Assembly (NCBI GenBank): GCA_009869945.1
Contig: WIXG01000024.1
Span: forward strand, 341,227-405,226
Length of the DNA stretch: 64,000 nucleotides
DNA from: Mesaphorura yosii
Lineage: Eukaryota; Arthropoda; Collembola; Poduromorpha; Tullbergiidae
Reading direction: 5' to 3'
Under the pieces are notes generated by a model. It saw only the letters and a list, made by a program, of their open reading frames with translations. It searched no databases and was not told the DNA's origin. Below are positions 37,401 to 51,300 of the stretch, in pieces (the stretch's first letter is position 1; each line of letters begins with the position of its first letter). The position numbers were made by a program, and so were the translations under genes.

Positions 37401-40400
37401 TCTTCCGCTCCGTGCTCATCCTATTTATACCTCTCTTGACTAATATGAATTGACAGAGCACAAAAGACAAGAACCCGTTCGCTCCTCCTCCGGTCTCTTT
37501 CTATGTGACATTTTCTTTTGAGCAACTTGTCAAGATTCAAGATATTATTTAAACCTCAAAGGAAATTGAGTACGCGCCAGCACTTCAAGGTACAGTATGG
37601 AGAAAGTGGAATTACTCTTAGCTCTCTTCTATTGAGGCAAGCTGACTTTTGTACTTACAAATGACTCCAAATCATATTATATCGTGGATTATGTAATATG
37701 AATTTAAATAAGAATAATAAGCTGCCTGAATACCAAAAATCAAATTGGCTTTGCTTGCGCAGTGTGATACCACCACCATGTAAATACTCGCTTCAGCCAG
37801 GACGGATCAATGCAAATTTGTGAAGCGTGTGTCTAGCACGAGTGCTCGGATATCAGACACGGCGAACAGGACTTGACAATTCTTGCCTCGTAAACTCGAG
37901 CCGTTCTGATTGCTTTATTATACAGTGAAAATAAGTGTAACATATCGTGAGCGTCAGGAAGAACTCATTCCGTAGCATATGTGCGAAAGATAGCAAATGC
38001 AAAGAAAATATTATTCTGTTATCTCGCGTCTTACAGACTTTAACCTTCGTAAACTTCACAGCCTTGCTCGGTAGGCATAAAAATGCATGGGTAAAATACT
38101 TTATTTTTATTTTTGACATGGAAGTAGTTCTCTCATTTTTCTCAATTCAACTTAAAGATAAAGCAGATGAATAATGCCCTCGTCTCTCGCTTACCATGAA
38201 TGCAATTGAATTTTGTGTCAGACAAAAGAATAAAAACTATTTTTTTTCACTTTCTTCTTTTCCATCGACTGAAAGCGTGCCTGCTTTCTCCAGCGGATTA
38301 AAGTGAGTCCGTCCAATGTCTTCATCTTTGGGCTTTCAGCTTGATACGAACTCAAAGGCGGTCGGAATGCTGAGTGCGTCAGCTTTATTTTCCATTTATG
38401 CCATTTAGTTGGCCACCTTGCGGAGTCTCCTCTCGCTGAACCAAATAGCATTTACATAATTTATTCCACCAATAAAATTATTTATCCACGAATCACAGTA
38501 CTAATAGGTCCTCAAGTGGAGTGCAACTCAAGTACGCATGGGAAGCAAGGCAGACAGATTTTTTACGGCTACTTGCGCTGAGAATGTTTTAAGGCGACGT
38601 GCGTTGTATGCCATGTTTGGTTTTCTTTCCGAGAGTCAGGGTTCAGGTATCGGCGCCGTTTGAGTCTTCAAAATCTCACTAAGCTTAACGCCTGCTTCCG
38701 GGGGTCACACGGCACATAGAATTACTTATTGACATTTACTTTATACAAGCAAGCACATAATTCGTTGCTAGTCGCGTGCCGTCTCTGTAATTACTCAGTC
38801 CATGCTTCTCTGTCTGAGTCCACTTGGAAGTAATAATGCAATTAGGATTCATGATTACCTCCGGCGTGTGGCTTGCCTCTTAATTTAGTGGCCACACTCG
38901 GAGTGTTAATTCTGTGTACCTTTCAACAGAAATGAGCTCTTTCATTGTAATTATTCTTTACTGCCTTGTCCCTTTTTGACTTTAGCATTAATTGATCAAG
39001 CATAATTTATTTTATTCTGTCAACAGTGTGTGCTTGCAACAGCAAGTGCAAAACTGCTGTCAATTTAACTCCACCAGGTCTTCAATATTTGGATGGTTTT
39101 GAAGACACAAGGTGAAAGATGAAGAAAATTCGCATCAAAGTTCATGCGAAACGTAGAGCCTTAACGGCCAATTGAACGGATGTACGAGACGTACAACATG
39201 GTTTACTTTTCACTTTCCGTCAACTGCAAACAAAAGGAAAGTAGTGGGACGGTTGCATAAAGTTATGATAACACTTCAGACTCTTATTGAGTTGCGAAAT
39301 TATATATTAATATCACGCGTTGCAATATTTGAAACGCTCTATTTTCATCTGTCTAGTAGCCTGTAATTTATACTTACAACATAATGTAATTGAAATTGCA
39401 ATATGGTATTAAATTTACGGAGTTGAGTTGCCGTCATTCGCGTTATCTAATTTATAATTCAGCGGCAGGCGGGAGGATGAAACTTTTGTAGCAATTCATT
39501 ACTACAAATAACGCCAGTGTCAGAGGGGCAAGCACACAACAAAGGGGGAAATTGAGAAGAGAGCGAGTTAGCACGTTATTTCTCAGTATTTTATTTTATT
39601 TCGTTCACCTCGTTTCGTGAGTCAAAGAAAACGAATTCCTCAAGTTGAAGCGCAACAAGAGAAAGTTAAGAAACAGCGCAAGCAAAAAACGCAGACCACG
39701 GCGTATTTTTCAAATATACAGCAAGGTCGCAATGCATTGTGAAGTGAACGGCCTGCACACATCACAAATTTCACACCTTCCTGGAGAAATGAAAACACAC
39801 GTACGCCAGACTACTTGACTCCAGAGAATAGCTCAACTCTATTTCTCGCTTCTTATTTCACTTCTCCTGTGAAAGCCTGAAAGAAAATAAATATAAAGGG
39901 ACATATGCACGCAGTGTGCCACGCTTCAGAGCACAATATTCACTCGCTGTAGAGTGATTCAATAAGGATGGTTAAGTACTGGGAGAGAAAACCTAGGTCT
40001 CGTTATGCTCTGGTCCCCGCATCCAGCGCGAGCGTACACACATAAATTGATAAGAATGTACCTAGTCTTCCCAGTGCACAGGAAGCGGTATTTAAGTGGA
40101 CGGGATGCGAAGACTCACGTAACTGATATTAATACGTATGTACACGAGATGGAATTTATTGCTTCTCTAAACTCTTCCTCCATTGTCCCTAGTCAATGCT
40201 GCGGCGCTGAACCGAAACTCATTTCGTTCATTCAGAACGTACAAATTTTCATCCCGTACAACAATGGAACATGTGAACCCAAACCTTGGCAACTTATCTC
40301 TTGCCCCACTACCGTATATAAGAACCATGATTTCTTCTGCTTTCTGATTCTCATTTATTTGCTGACGACTTTCAAGTTTCAGTCTAAGACGCCATGTGTC

Positions 40401-43400
40401 AAGCTGTTCAAGTCACGACATACGACTGCAACTCATCCTTCTCGTTCTTATTCTTCGGGCCCATGTTGAGGGTCACGTCCTCAATTCTAAGCAGACATCA
40501 TGCTCTCGTTTTACGCGCTGAAACCAATGCTTTACGGCTTTCATTTAAACCATAAAATTAAGCACGTTTTGAAAGAGAAATGAAACGAAGAACAAGACTC
40601 GAAATGAATTTTGGTTTCTTTTGTCTTTGTCTTGAATATATTCTGAGGACTTGCACTCTAGCGAATGTAGATTCTTCAACTGTACGACCTTGTTATGGGA
40701 CCCAAGTGATCTGTGACAAAAGCTTTTGCTCCAGTTCAAAGATAGCAATTTACTTAGACGCTGCGCCCGTTGGCCTGGACAACTGGCATAAATTATGCAC
40801 TCATGCCACAGCGACTCCTGGTGGCACTTGCTAAGCGAATAAGATGACGGTAGAGATCCAATTTGATATCAGTCAGGCAGAAAACATAAGAGATGCTCAT
40901 AAGTCAAGTCAAACAGCACAGCGAAAGAGTTAACTTGGCGCTTACATGATAAATCATGGCAAACGGCAGAGCTCAACTTCAAACTATTTGAAACTATTTT
41001 TACATGACTTATCAAAGGAAGAAAATTTGTTCTTTGTGGAGCTCATTTTGAATTCACGAAGTACACAGAAGCTTCTGGGAAAAGGATACTGGCGATTGCA
41101 CGGAATTAAAGGCCTAGAAAAATTAATTAGCTGTGCTCGAGCCTGCATTGGATGGAGCACAGTTGCTGCGGCACAACTAACTGAACGAGGACTAACCGGA
41201 GAACTTCTCCTGGCAGTATTTAATTGTTCCCGTCCTACTTGTTAAGTTGTACCGTCGTGCGTTGCAGTGAAAATCCCCTCTGTTAGAACAGTGTGAAGTA
41301 TGTCCTAATTGACCAGAAGCCCCAGTTCCTTCAATAAGTTTCCGCTCAAATTATGTTTCACCTACACTTATTATAAGAACCTAGTTGTCGTCGTTGTGAC
41401 CCACACACCGTGCATAAAGTTTAATTTGAATTACTGGGCTCGGAGATATTTATCCGGGCATGAGAATGCCAGTTCGCGAAGTTCCTCCCGAGTACCCGAG
41501 AAACTTCTGGGAAGAAAGTTAAGAAATTATTTTCATCACTAGCAATCTTACTCTGCAGTGCCTATTTGAATGTCCATGACAATCTACGCACAGAATTGTG
41601 ATACAGAGAGGCAGAATATGGTATTATACATCTATAATAGTATTAATTAATGTGGCATTAAATGTAGTCTAGAAAATCTTGAGTGGACAGACCAGACGAA
41701 TAAGTTTCTGATGGATCAGGTTAGCATCGCTCTTTAAGCTGGTCTCTCTGCCTCAACACAAAAGCAGTTTGATTGCAGGAAGCAGTATGAAATTACTGGG
41801 AAGATTTCCTGCACAAGTCAAGACAATTCGTTGCAGTCAATGCGGCGTTCATCTTCAGATTTTATCATCAGTCGTGCAGTATTTTTTAGTGTACAATTTT
41901 ATATACGAGACTTTCACACGTATTTAAAACTTTTAGCCCAAAACATGTTTCAGATGTAATTTCCCGACTTTCAACTGCAGTAATGGAGTTTTGTGCATTT
42001 TTTGCGTGCTATAGTCTAGGTTATGATTGCGACCGCGTTTTCCATTCATCCACACGGCTGAGCACAATCGGGACGATTCAACATATATGATAGCATTCAA
42101 ATGCCATGCCTTGACCAACGATGGAAATCATTAACCATGTTCGTACCACACCAAATTTGAGCTGAGTATGAATTCAAATATTGTCAGTATACATTAGTGC
42201 CTAGTGCGAAGTTGTCAATTTTAACACAGTTCCACTCTTATGCTGGTACTAACAAGCAGTCTCTTCGTTATAAATTCACACATAAGTTTTGCAAAACTTC
42301 ACAATTTTCTTGGAGTCCATAATAATACTAGTCTAAATTGCTAATGCTGTTGTTGAAGCAAACTTGAAATGTATTGTGCCGAAGAAAGGGAGGCAAAGTT
42401 ATTGTTGCCCTGCAGAACGTGTGCTGAATGAAAGGCTACCATCGTCATACTCGTCAGATGTTATCACAATCTGTTGAAATATCTACTTAAAGTACGTACT
42501 AAGCTAGAAGCTGATGCTCTTTCCGTTTATGCCTTGAACTCTGTTTCTACGCTTCTGTGCTTAGAGAGTTGTATGGCATTAATTTGAATATTTCAGCCGT
42601 CAGCCTTGTTGAGTCAAGATTACAGCGTTGTATGTTTTTAAAAAATAAATCATCTCGAGACTTGAGTAAATGCTTTGGTAGGCAGTTAAACTATCTTCAC
42701 CACTTTCATTTCCTGCAAACAGCCTGCTTGGAAGTAGTAAATGCGTCGGTAAACTCATCTAACATTTAGGAAGGTCTCACAGAACGTGCATTTAAGGCAG
42801 GATGCCGCAAGAAAGGAGTTTGCTTAGTGTCAAGCGAAAACTCTGATTTTGTTTGAGACCAACTGCTGGTTCTTCTTGCGGTACTTGAGGAGAAGTCCGC
42901 TTTTACTATCATTCCCTTGAAATCGTGTGCAGCTACTTTTCACGTTCTTGCACCGGGTACAATCTTCTAATAGCATGTGAAGCGAATTCCCAGGTTTATT
43001 GGACACGGCATGTCCCGCCGTTGAGAAACCCGTTTTTCTGCAATTATTTTCAGAGCCTGATCTTTGCTCAGCCACGTTTCATTTTTGTGACGGCCTCGAC
43101 ATTTTGTGGTTTGCGAACGCGAAAGGTGAAAGCCATTACTTTATTGCTCGGAATTGCCAGCTTGAATAATACTAATGAAAAGTTCAAATGACATGAAAGA
43201 TTTCTGACGCTTCCACTCTGCCACTTCAGACTCAGGTAGTGCTCGGGTTGGTGCTGCGCATATAAAAGTTGGCTTCTAGTTGCTGTAATCTGCAGATAAT
43301 TCTAGACTTGTGTGTGTGAATTTGGCTCATGGTGTCTCATTCATCTCACCCAGTAAACATTAACTGATATGTATTTACCCATTGGTGGAAAATCCACGCT

Positions 43401-46400
43401 ACAATTAGAACTCAACCTGGCTTTACGCGCTAAGGGTAGGAGGCTTTAGCCCACTTCAAATCGCATTTCACGCATTAACGCTCCCCCAGTCGATGGTACA
43501 CAAACATTTTGGACTTTTAAGTTTTAGTACCAATCAATTCATCATTTTAAATGGTTTTCCAGCACGCCGCTGTGACAAGACAGGCAGTCAAGTCAGTCAA
43601 GTGCTTCTGAGAAGTATGCCAGAGTGACAGAGGAGGAGGTTGATTCGACTTCTGAGCGTGACGTGTTTGCAATCTAGAAATCGTCCGTTGCTTGTAGCTT
43701 TGGGACTATTTTTTGCAACTCTTGCTTTAACTTGGATAGGAATGAGTGAGAGAGAAGTGTTTGCAATCTGTAAATAGTACCCGAATGAAAGTGCTGCAAT
43801 CGCTCAAAACCAGCTCGCAAATTTTTATTCTGTAGTTCGCATTGTCATCTTGATTTGTCAAAGTAGAATGTCAAGTTTCTCTTCAAAATTTCTTTGCCAT
43901 CTCAGAGTAAGAATTTTGTTGTAACTTTTCTCCATTAAACACCTTATTTCGATGCATTCCGTTCGATTGCCAAATAAGGAACAGGTTCAGCAACGACACC
44001 ATTGACCATTGAGGAGAATTTTCTCAATGATGGGTTTATTGTGCATGGATTTTTGAAGCAGCAGCAGAATGGGATCGATGGAAGAACACTTTCAGTTGTA
44101 GAACTCAGGACCATGACATAATGTCGTACATATTCCATCTTTCCTCTGCATCATTTTCATCAAAAATTAGTTTTTTAAGATTGAAAAGTTTGGAGTCTAT
44201 GAATGTTGTACTTCCGCAGTAAACAGTCGCTCTTTGGTTTATGCGGATTGAACTTTATTTAACATTTCCGAAACTCTTGCGGAATACATTAACATAACAT
44301 TAAGGGTAAAAGTTTAAGTTGATTCTGTATTACATTACAGTACAAATATATACACAAGGAAGGTTCTTACTGTCTAGTAGAAACTGCAATGGAAGCAACC
44401 AGAGACCACAGCTACAATTTTAGATGGCCTGGCTTCGAGCTTCTTTAAAAATACAGTAGAAGACCTACATGTTTTTAATCTCACTAATATACGTATTACT
44501 CAATTTATCCAATATAAATGCAGCTACGAGACATGCCATGTCGTTATTCTATTTCACCATTTTTTATGCAGCCATTCTCAACTTATTACACCCTTAGCCG
44601 TATCAATTATACTGTATGTGTTCTTCGACCGTAGTAATTGCTACGGCGCTCTCAGATCATACGGGAAAGCAAGCGAAATGCTGCGGCGGCTCCCCTACTC
44701 ACAAGACTACAAGTGGTATCAAAGCGGACTCGTGATGGATCCTCCAACGTGAAGGAGATCGACGAAAGTTCGAAGCTCTCGATACGATTTATTAATTAAA
44801 TTAGTTCCATGATTCATTGGGCAGGTCGTCAAATACTGTACCCTGACTAATTTTACTTATTAACAACGCCGAAACTTCAAATTGATATTTGATATGCTTT
44901 CAAATGTGCGGAAGGTTATTTTCTTCTCAACTTCTCACTCTGTCGCTGTGCTGCTCGGTGCTTGGCATGACGTACTACTACAGGTCGAAGGCACAGAACA
45001 GAGCCTTTGCACTACGCTAACTAATTAATAAGAGAAGAGGGAATGCAATACATCTTGCTAGCCTGAACGTGAGGCCCGTGTTGTCATGCTACATCCTACA
45101 TCATGATGTTGATCAGCCGTCGTCGCATTTCTAGTTTCCTATTCTCGGCGGAAAGAACTTATCAAAGGAGATTTATTTGAAAAACAGCGAAGCAGAGCAT
45201 GGCTTTCAGACTCTGGACGAACTACACGACAGGATATCACGCACGGCCTTTGACTACCAGTGAATCCTTCGAAAATGAATAGATGGAATTAAAATAAAAA
45301 ATGTATTACCTGTGTTGCCCAGCTACGTTCGTGTAAGACTTCTATGGCGGAATACCAAGATGCAGGCACTGAACTTTCTATTACTAATAGCAATGATTTC
45401 GTGCGTTATTATATTGCTGCAATTCTTGGATTATAACGAGAGAAATTTCAGTAAGACCGGAAACAACAAGCAACTCAAAATTCTCTTTCCGACCTGCTTA
45501 AAAAATATCTCACCAAATTTTACTATTTTACGTTCACACTACCACGTTATAAGACCGTTCCGCCTATGCAGCAATGACTAATGGGTCTGATTTCATTTCA
45601 GATTTAATGCAGCGTCAATGCCTTTTCATTCGCGTCACCCTCAACCACACGCGTAATTGTTGTTCAATCGCCGACTTTGCGCTTCATATTACGTTCGAAA
45701 TGTCATAATTTCCTATATAAAAACAGGAAACTCATGCCGCATGCGATTGCATACGAATGCTAAGACCGAATAAGTCACAACCATCAGGCGCCTGTCGGCG
45801 CGACAAACGTGGAACATGGACTCATTAAGTCGTCAAAATTTTACGGCTTATTCAAAACTTGTGTCTGTCCTTGAAGCTTGAGGCGTTAAGCGAGAACACT
45901 CATGCTTTATGACCTCCTGAGTACTCATAAATCCTAATCCTTGTTGGGAAAATTGTTAGCGCAAGGCTGAATACTGAAAGACTTCGGTTTTTAATTAAAA
46001 TGCCAGGATACTCGGAAATGTTGTTAAGCGCGACAGGCGAGCAGAATGCAGACGTGCGCGAGGCGATGGAACCATTTGCTTATGTTTCTTTGAAATAACG
46101 TATCTTAAAAACTTTCAAATGCGGAACGTGATTTGAACACGAAAGAAAACGGCAACAACTTATTAGGAGATTGTGCTAATTATTTGTGAAAGATTCTGAA
46201 CAGGTATTGGCTTGTCCAACTTCTTCAAAACATTAAACTCATTACTAACTACTTGTGTTGCGGCAAGGAACACTGTAGACGTTAGTCAAAAAACTGTACG
46301 AACTGCTGGAGCACAAGCATATTCGAAGAACGTACTGTTCAGAGTAACTGTGAAGATTGTAAATCTGCCTCAAAAAACTGCCTGATGTGTGAGGTCGCAG

Positions 46401-48281
46401 GAAGTAATGAAAACCTGAAACTTTGAATGACCTTGGATATTGCAACCACGACCGTAAGAGGCAGGTAAATGGCAACGTAATTCCAGTGAATATTGTTTAA
46501 GGAATGTGGACATCGACCACAGACCCCATGAAAAGTGAACATTCACGAAGCAATTTCTTTCATTCAAAAGCAATCAGAGTTTAAATACTGTGTGCTGGTT
46601 TCCCCGAAACTCATTTTCGCCCATCACAAAGTTTTCTGGACCTGAGATTTTTGATGAGGTGAAAGTTCCTTTTCAATACGGAAAAGGTAAATTTCACGGT
46701 TCTTATTACGTGTCTTTATGTACACGTGCCTGTATTATTCGCCATGCACTGCCTTTATCTTTTCAACGAAAGACACAAAAAGATAAAACAACTTTTAAAG
46801 TTTGAGAATTCCAACCCAGGTGAATTTATTATTTTATTGAAAAGTTCTAGGAACGGAGCTTATTATATCCTCTTAAACTTTTTTGTTTCTAAACTTAATA
46901 CCAACTGAATTGGGCATGCCCTACTCGAAAAGGTTCCCAGACAAGCCTTCAATTAAAAAACATGATTCCAACAACCAAATTTCAACTATACTCACTCATT
47001 GGAATTAGTAGAGACTTATGGTAGGCCAAAGTAGGTTGCCTATGGTTTTAGCCTCATGCCGATAGATATTTAGACGAGAATAATGGACATCGCCACCACG
47101 TATTCAATCTTGATTGGTGGAAGTTTTCCATGAATATGGACTCCATGACTTTTATTATCCTGCCCTGAATGCTAGTATGGAATTACACTCGAAACTTGTT
47201 TTTAGTACTTATTTGCTCAATCTTAGGTTGCAAGTTCGTCATCTCGTTCCATTACCAAGATTGCTTTAAATTCTAATTCGCGCCTTTCGCTCTAAGAACT
47301 CCACACCGATAGCTTTCATTTAGAGCGCTGAAGACGGTAGATGCTAATCTGGATGTTATAGTGACATGAACGCAAAAGGAGCTATCAACGAGGTTGTTTG
47401 GGGAAAGCAGCACATCGCATCGCTTGTTCGGAAATATTGAAATATGGAGTTTTTCTGCTGCGTGTCGGTGAGTATGACAATGAAGAGGAAATCTAAGAAT
47501 AGAAGAGTCAGCACCATCAGCGGTCGGTGTTTACAGCGCAGTGCTTGCGAAGTGTCAAGAACATTTATCTCAAAACATCAACAGGCATGGGAAAAGGGAA
47601 AATACTTTTTCTACACACGCTTTTCCTTGGAGCCCGTATGCATCAGCGCAAATTTTTATTCTTCAGGCCCTGATTCCTTCGTCCTGTTCCACAGCTATCA
47701 AAGGAAAAAATCAAACGAGACTCGAGTTCTGTTGGCGATTGAAGTCTTCTTGTTTTGTGTTTGATCGCTGTACCTCTACTTGCAGTAAATTTACTTCTAT
47801 AATAAAGTTGAAACGCTTAAAATCCATCTGCAAACGAGGCGTTTTTCCGCTCTCTTTCTCCAAGGGCCAACAGTCAAACAGGTTTTCCACGGTAACATCG
47901 ACTGAAAGAATGCGTCAGTTGGCACTGATTGTGGTTGTACAAAGAATGCAGAACTTATGATGGCGGAAACACAAATTGAGTACAGCTTTGCACCATTGCC
48001 TAATTTATGATGTGAAAGGTCGCCAAGGAGGTTGACCTTGGAGGCTAATCAGGACAGCGTGCACACGAGACGTCACTTTCTTGTTTCATGCATTACCTAC
48101 TTCAAAGACTTGGGATCTCGCCAAAGCTTTTGCTATTGGTTTCGATTGCATGAGCAAGAGATGTGCTAAAGCCTTGTATAATTAAGTATTAATTTATTCT
48201 TTGTTGTCTTATAACCTTCTTTCATGTCGAATAAAATAGAGCGAAACGAGAAAGAAGTGAGATTTTGTCCTCTTCGAAATC
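34491..48281. other. Gene-free stretch of 13.8 kb
   Basis: No coding exon, RNA gene or transposon was recognised. The longest open frame, 40005-40469 on the plus strand (154 codons), has no family resemblance, a composition like the background, and no neighbouring exons. The stretch may be intergenic or intron of a gene whose exons I missed. Confidence 0.35.
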
Positions 48282-48341
48282 TCTTCTTGTAGTTTCTTCT
48301 TGTAGTTTCTTCTTGTAGTTTCTTCTTGTAGTTTCTTCTTG
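48282..48341 (+). repeat. 13-bp tandem repeat, about 4.6 copies
   Basis: The unit TCTTCTTGTAGTT is repeated head to tail about 4.6 times with no visible mismatch, and the last partial copy ends TCTTCTTGGG. Because 13 is not a multiple of three, each strand frame reads a 39-nt supercycle. Apparent KKLQEE-type repeats in minus-strand frames here are translation of the repeat, not a protein. Confidence 0.9.
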
Positions 48342-51300
48342 GGTCTTCCTAATTGCGACAGATTGGAAGCTCGCAGAGGCTCTAGGCTCTGCGACACGAA
48401 TACGCAGAAGTTGAATGAAGCCTTTCTTTCTCGGCCCAAAGGTAAGCATTGAATTTGCATAACAGATTTGCACCAGCTTTGATAAGGGCATGTCTCGTTG
48501 ACTTGAGAGATTGAAGTTAGCAATCGCTGTCAGAATTGTCGAGACGAAAGATTACGTCAAGAGCATCTTGCGTGGACAACACTCACGGCTACAAAAAGCA
48601 TCACAAAATAATAATATGCTCCAGAGAAAGACCTGTCTCAGGTCAAAGTGTGTCAAGTGGATAAATTCTTCATTCATGCGCTCTTCGTAAAGCGTAAGCT
48701 CTCTTTTATTGGGTTGATTCATTTTAGTTTGACGAGAATATAACAGGGGCTTTCAGCTGCACTGAACATAAAAGTAAGTGCGCGGGAAAATTGCTAAGAC
48801 TTGTTCCATGCCCGGATTAGCTCGTAAATATTTCACAAGTCCTTTGGACGCATTGAGAATTCTATTGAGACTTGACATATTTCGTGCTGGTCTCATATTT
48901 TATGGCATGCACTTCTATTGATACAAAGTTTTAGTGCAGTCGCCTCGTATGCTGCTCTTGAAGAAACATACTACAGCAGTTTCATGCCTAATAATAAGAG
49001 TTCGGAAACTTCAGCGTATGATTGATTAAAATATCTGGTAAATCGTTACGAGCTTTGGTGGGAGCCTTCAAATTGAAGGCACGCGCACAATCTCTGTTCA
49101 CACTCTCTTTGACTGACTTCGTGGATGAGATTGAAAGGAGTGCTAACACAAACTTTACGCCGCTTCTCCTCCACGTCACCGCGTCCTTTCTTCTGTCTCG
49201 AAGTGCTGATGGGCCTAGTCTTCGCCATCAGATTTTCATTCTTAGTGCTGATAATGTCGTATAAACCAAATTCCTTATACAAATTTCATACCAATTTTTT
49301 CCAAGAGAAAAGTTTTTCTCTCTTCTTGAGACAGACGAGCATAAGTTGAAACTCAGACAATGTAGGAAACCGCACTAATGGAGTTTGATATTCATATTTC
49401 CATTGATCGTCCCAAGCCATCAGCCCACACTTTCCTTCTCTGCAATAAATTTCAGCTGCCGAACCAACACGTATGAATCCAGTTAAAGGGTTAAGCACCA
49501 AGTCTCATTTGCAAGTTACTTAAGCAAGCGGGAGAGGACAAACTCAACTTAAGAGTGGTAATGGTACCGTAAGCTATACTTGGAAAATCTATTTTACTGG
49601 AAAGAAGGTAAAAGGAGGTTATTGGAGAGTATGCGCGTTCAATCTGTGCTTCCGAGAAATGGAGAAAGCATAAGTTGCAGATAAAACCAATTGAAAAACA
49701 TCCTGCTTATTTTGATACGAAATGTCGTCTGCTTGACGTGCGTCTGATGTGTGATTGTACAGTACATTTCACTTGAGAAGCTGATATTTATTTCAGTTTG
49801 GAGTGGGAAGCCAAAAAACAGAAATGAAATAAAATCAAAGGTAGGAGAAACGTGAAATATGAATTTGTCAGGTAGGATAGCGTGCACCTGAAGGAAGGTG
49901 AATGGATGAAGATGAAAAGGAGAAACAGGAGATGAAAGTGGCAGTTGGTACCCATGCCGAGCTCTTCCTGAACGCTAACAGGCGAGACTGTACTCGCGCT
50001 GATGTCATGCTCAGAGCGTATTCTTGATGTTGACTGCTTAATGTGTGCTGGGGAGGAGAATGAAAATGAAGTGAGAAATGACGTACTTTGTTGTTGATCA
50101 AACGAAATAAAAAGGATTGAATCAAAAAAACGGCTCAACACCTTCACCTTTTCTTTCGTCACTCGGTTCTTCTTTCCGCGAATCTGCTCTTTGATTTCAT
50201 TCAAACTCTCCAAGCGATATAGCCAAAATCATTGAGAGAAAGAAGCCCTTCTGAATATGACAAGCGTAGTTTGCACTTGAGCTGGTAATGGCAATTAGTA
50301 TTTCGAACTCCGAATTATATCAAGATTTGTAATAAGTAAGATACACAAGGACAAGTGCCCCCCGTCTTTTGATGATGTGAAATTGATTTCCATGAGTCTC
50401 TGAAAGGAACGACGTCGTATTCAGCATTCGAGAGTTCGTGGAAATCGAAGGATTAGCAGGAGGATAAAATTACGAATTTGAAAGTGGAAACAATGTTTTC
50501 ATCTTTTTTACTTTCACTGAGTTTCTTATGTTGAACGAGAATTATAAGTACAATACGATGTAGCCATTCGCTTAGTTTAAAGCGTATGCGTTTTTGATTA
50601 TATTTAGCCGACCATTCATTGGCATTTTTGGTCACGCTATCCTATGGTTACTTAACACCACAAGCAGATTTTTTGGTATTAATTCGTCAAAACCTTTTAC
50701 ACCATTAAGAGTACCTGGAGATAACACTTTAAGTAAATATGATCACAGAACACCAGCTTACCTCGGAATCTGCCTTATTTTTCCTCTCAAAGAAACTACT
50801 CGAGCAGGTTGGTTTCTATAACCACCACCACAATTATCACCGGATCATTCGAGCAGGATTCGGAAGTCGGCATGATGGCTCTTTGTATTTTCGTATTTTA
50901 CCCCAGCTTTTCTGCACAAGAATTGAGAATTTTATCAAGCTCGTGTCTCAAGATGTGCCTCGATTTTGAAACTTGCTCCTCATTCAATCAGTTCGATTAC
51001 CACCAGTATAATTGCAATTAGTTGAGAATGGTATAGTGTACAGCAAGTCGGATTCCCACGGAACTTGAGCTTCTGAAGAAAGCAATGTCTTTGTCTATTG
51101 AAATTACAGAACGCATGAAATATCGGACACCTAGTGAAGTTCACCGCACGTGCTCTTCGTACAGTCACCAGACACTTACTAAAGGCAGACAGATCTGATG
51201 CAAGAACCTTGAGACGCGAGTGATGGTTTTTGGCAATGTGTACCAGTCGACCTGCAGAGCTCGCAATTCTTGCGAAGTTCTAGCATAGGCAAGCGTCTAC

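Noticed and set aside
40005-40469. Plus-strand open frame of 154 codons
   Set aside because: It has no recognisable domain, background-like composition and no supporting exons. One frame of this length is expected by chance in this amount of DNA.
48209-48523. Minus-strand frames with KKLQEE/TTRRNY repeats
   Set aside because: The apparent protein repeat is translation of the 13-bp tandem DNA repeat in different frames.
49788-50213. Minus-strand open frame of 141 codons rich in S and F
   Set aside because: It is low-complexity translation of a purine-rich plus strand, with no domain or conserved pattern.
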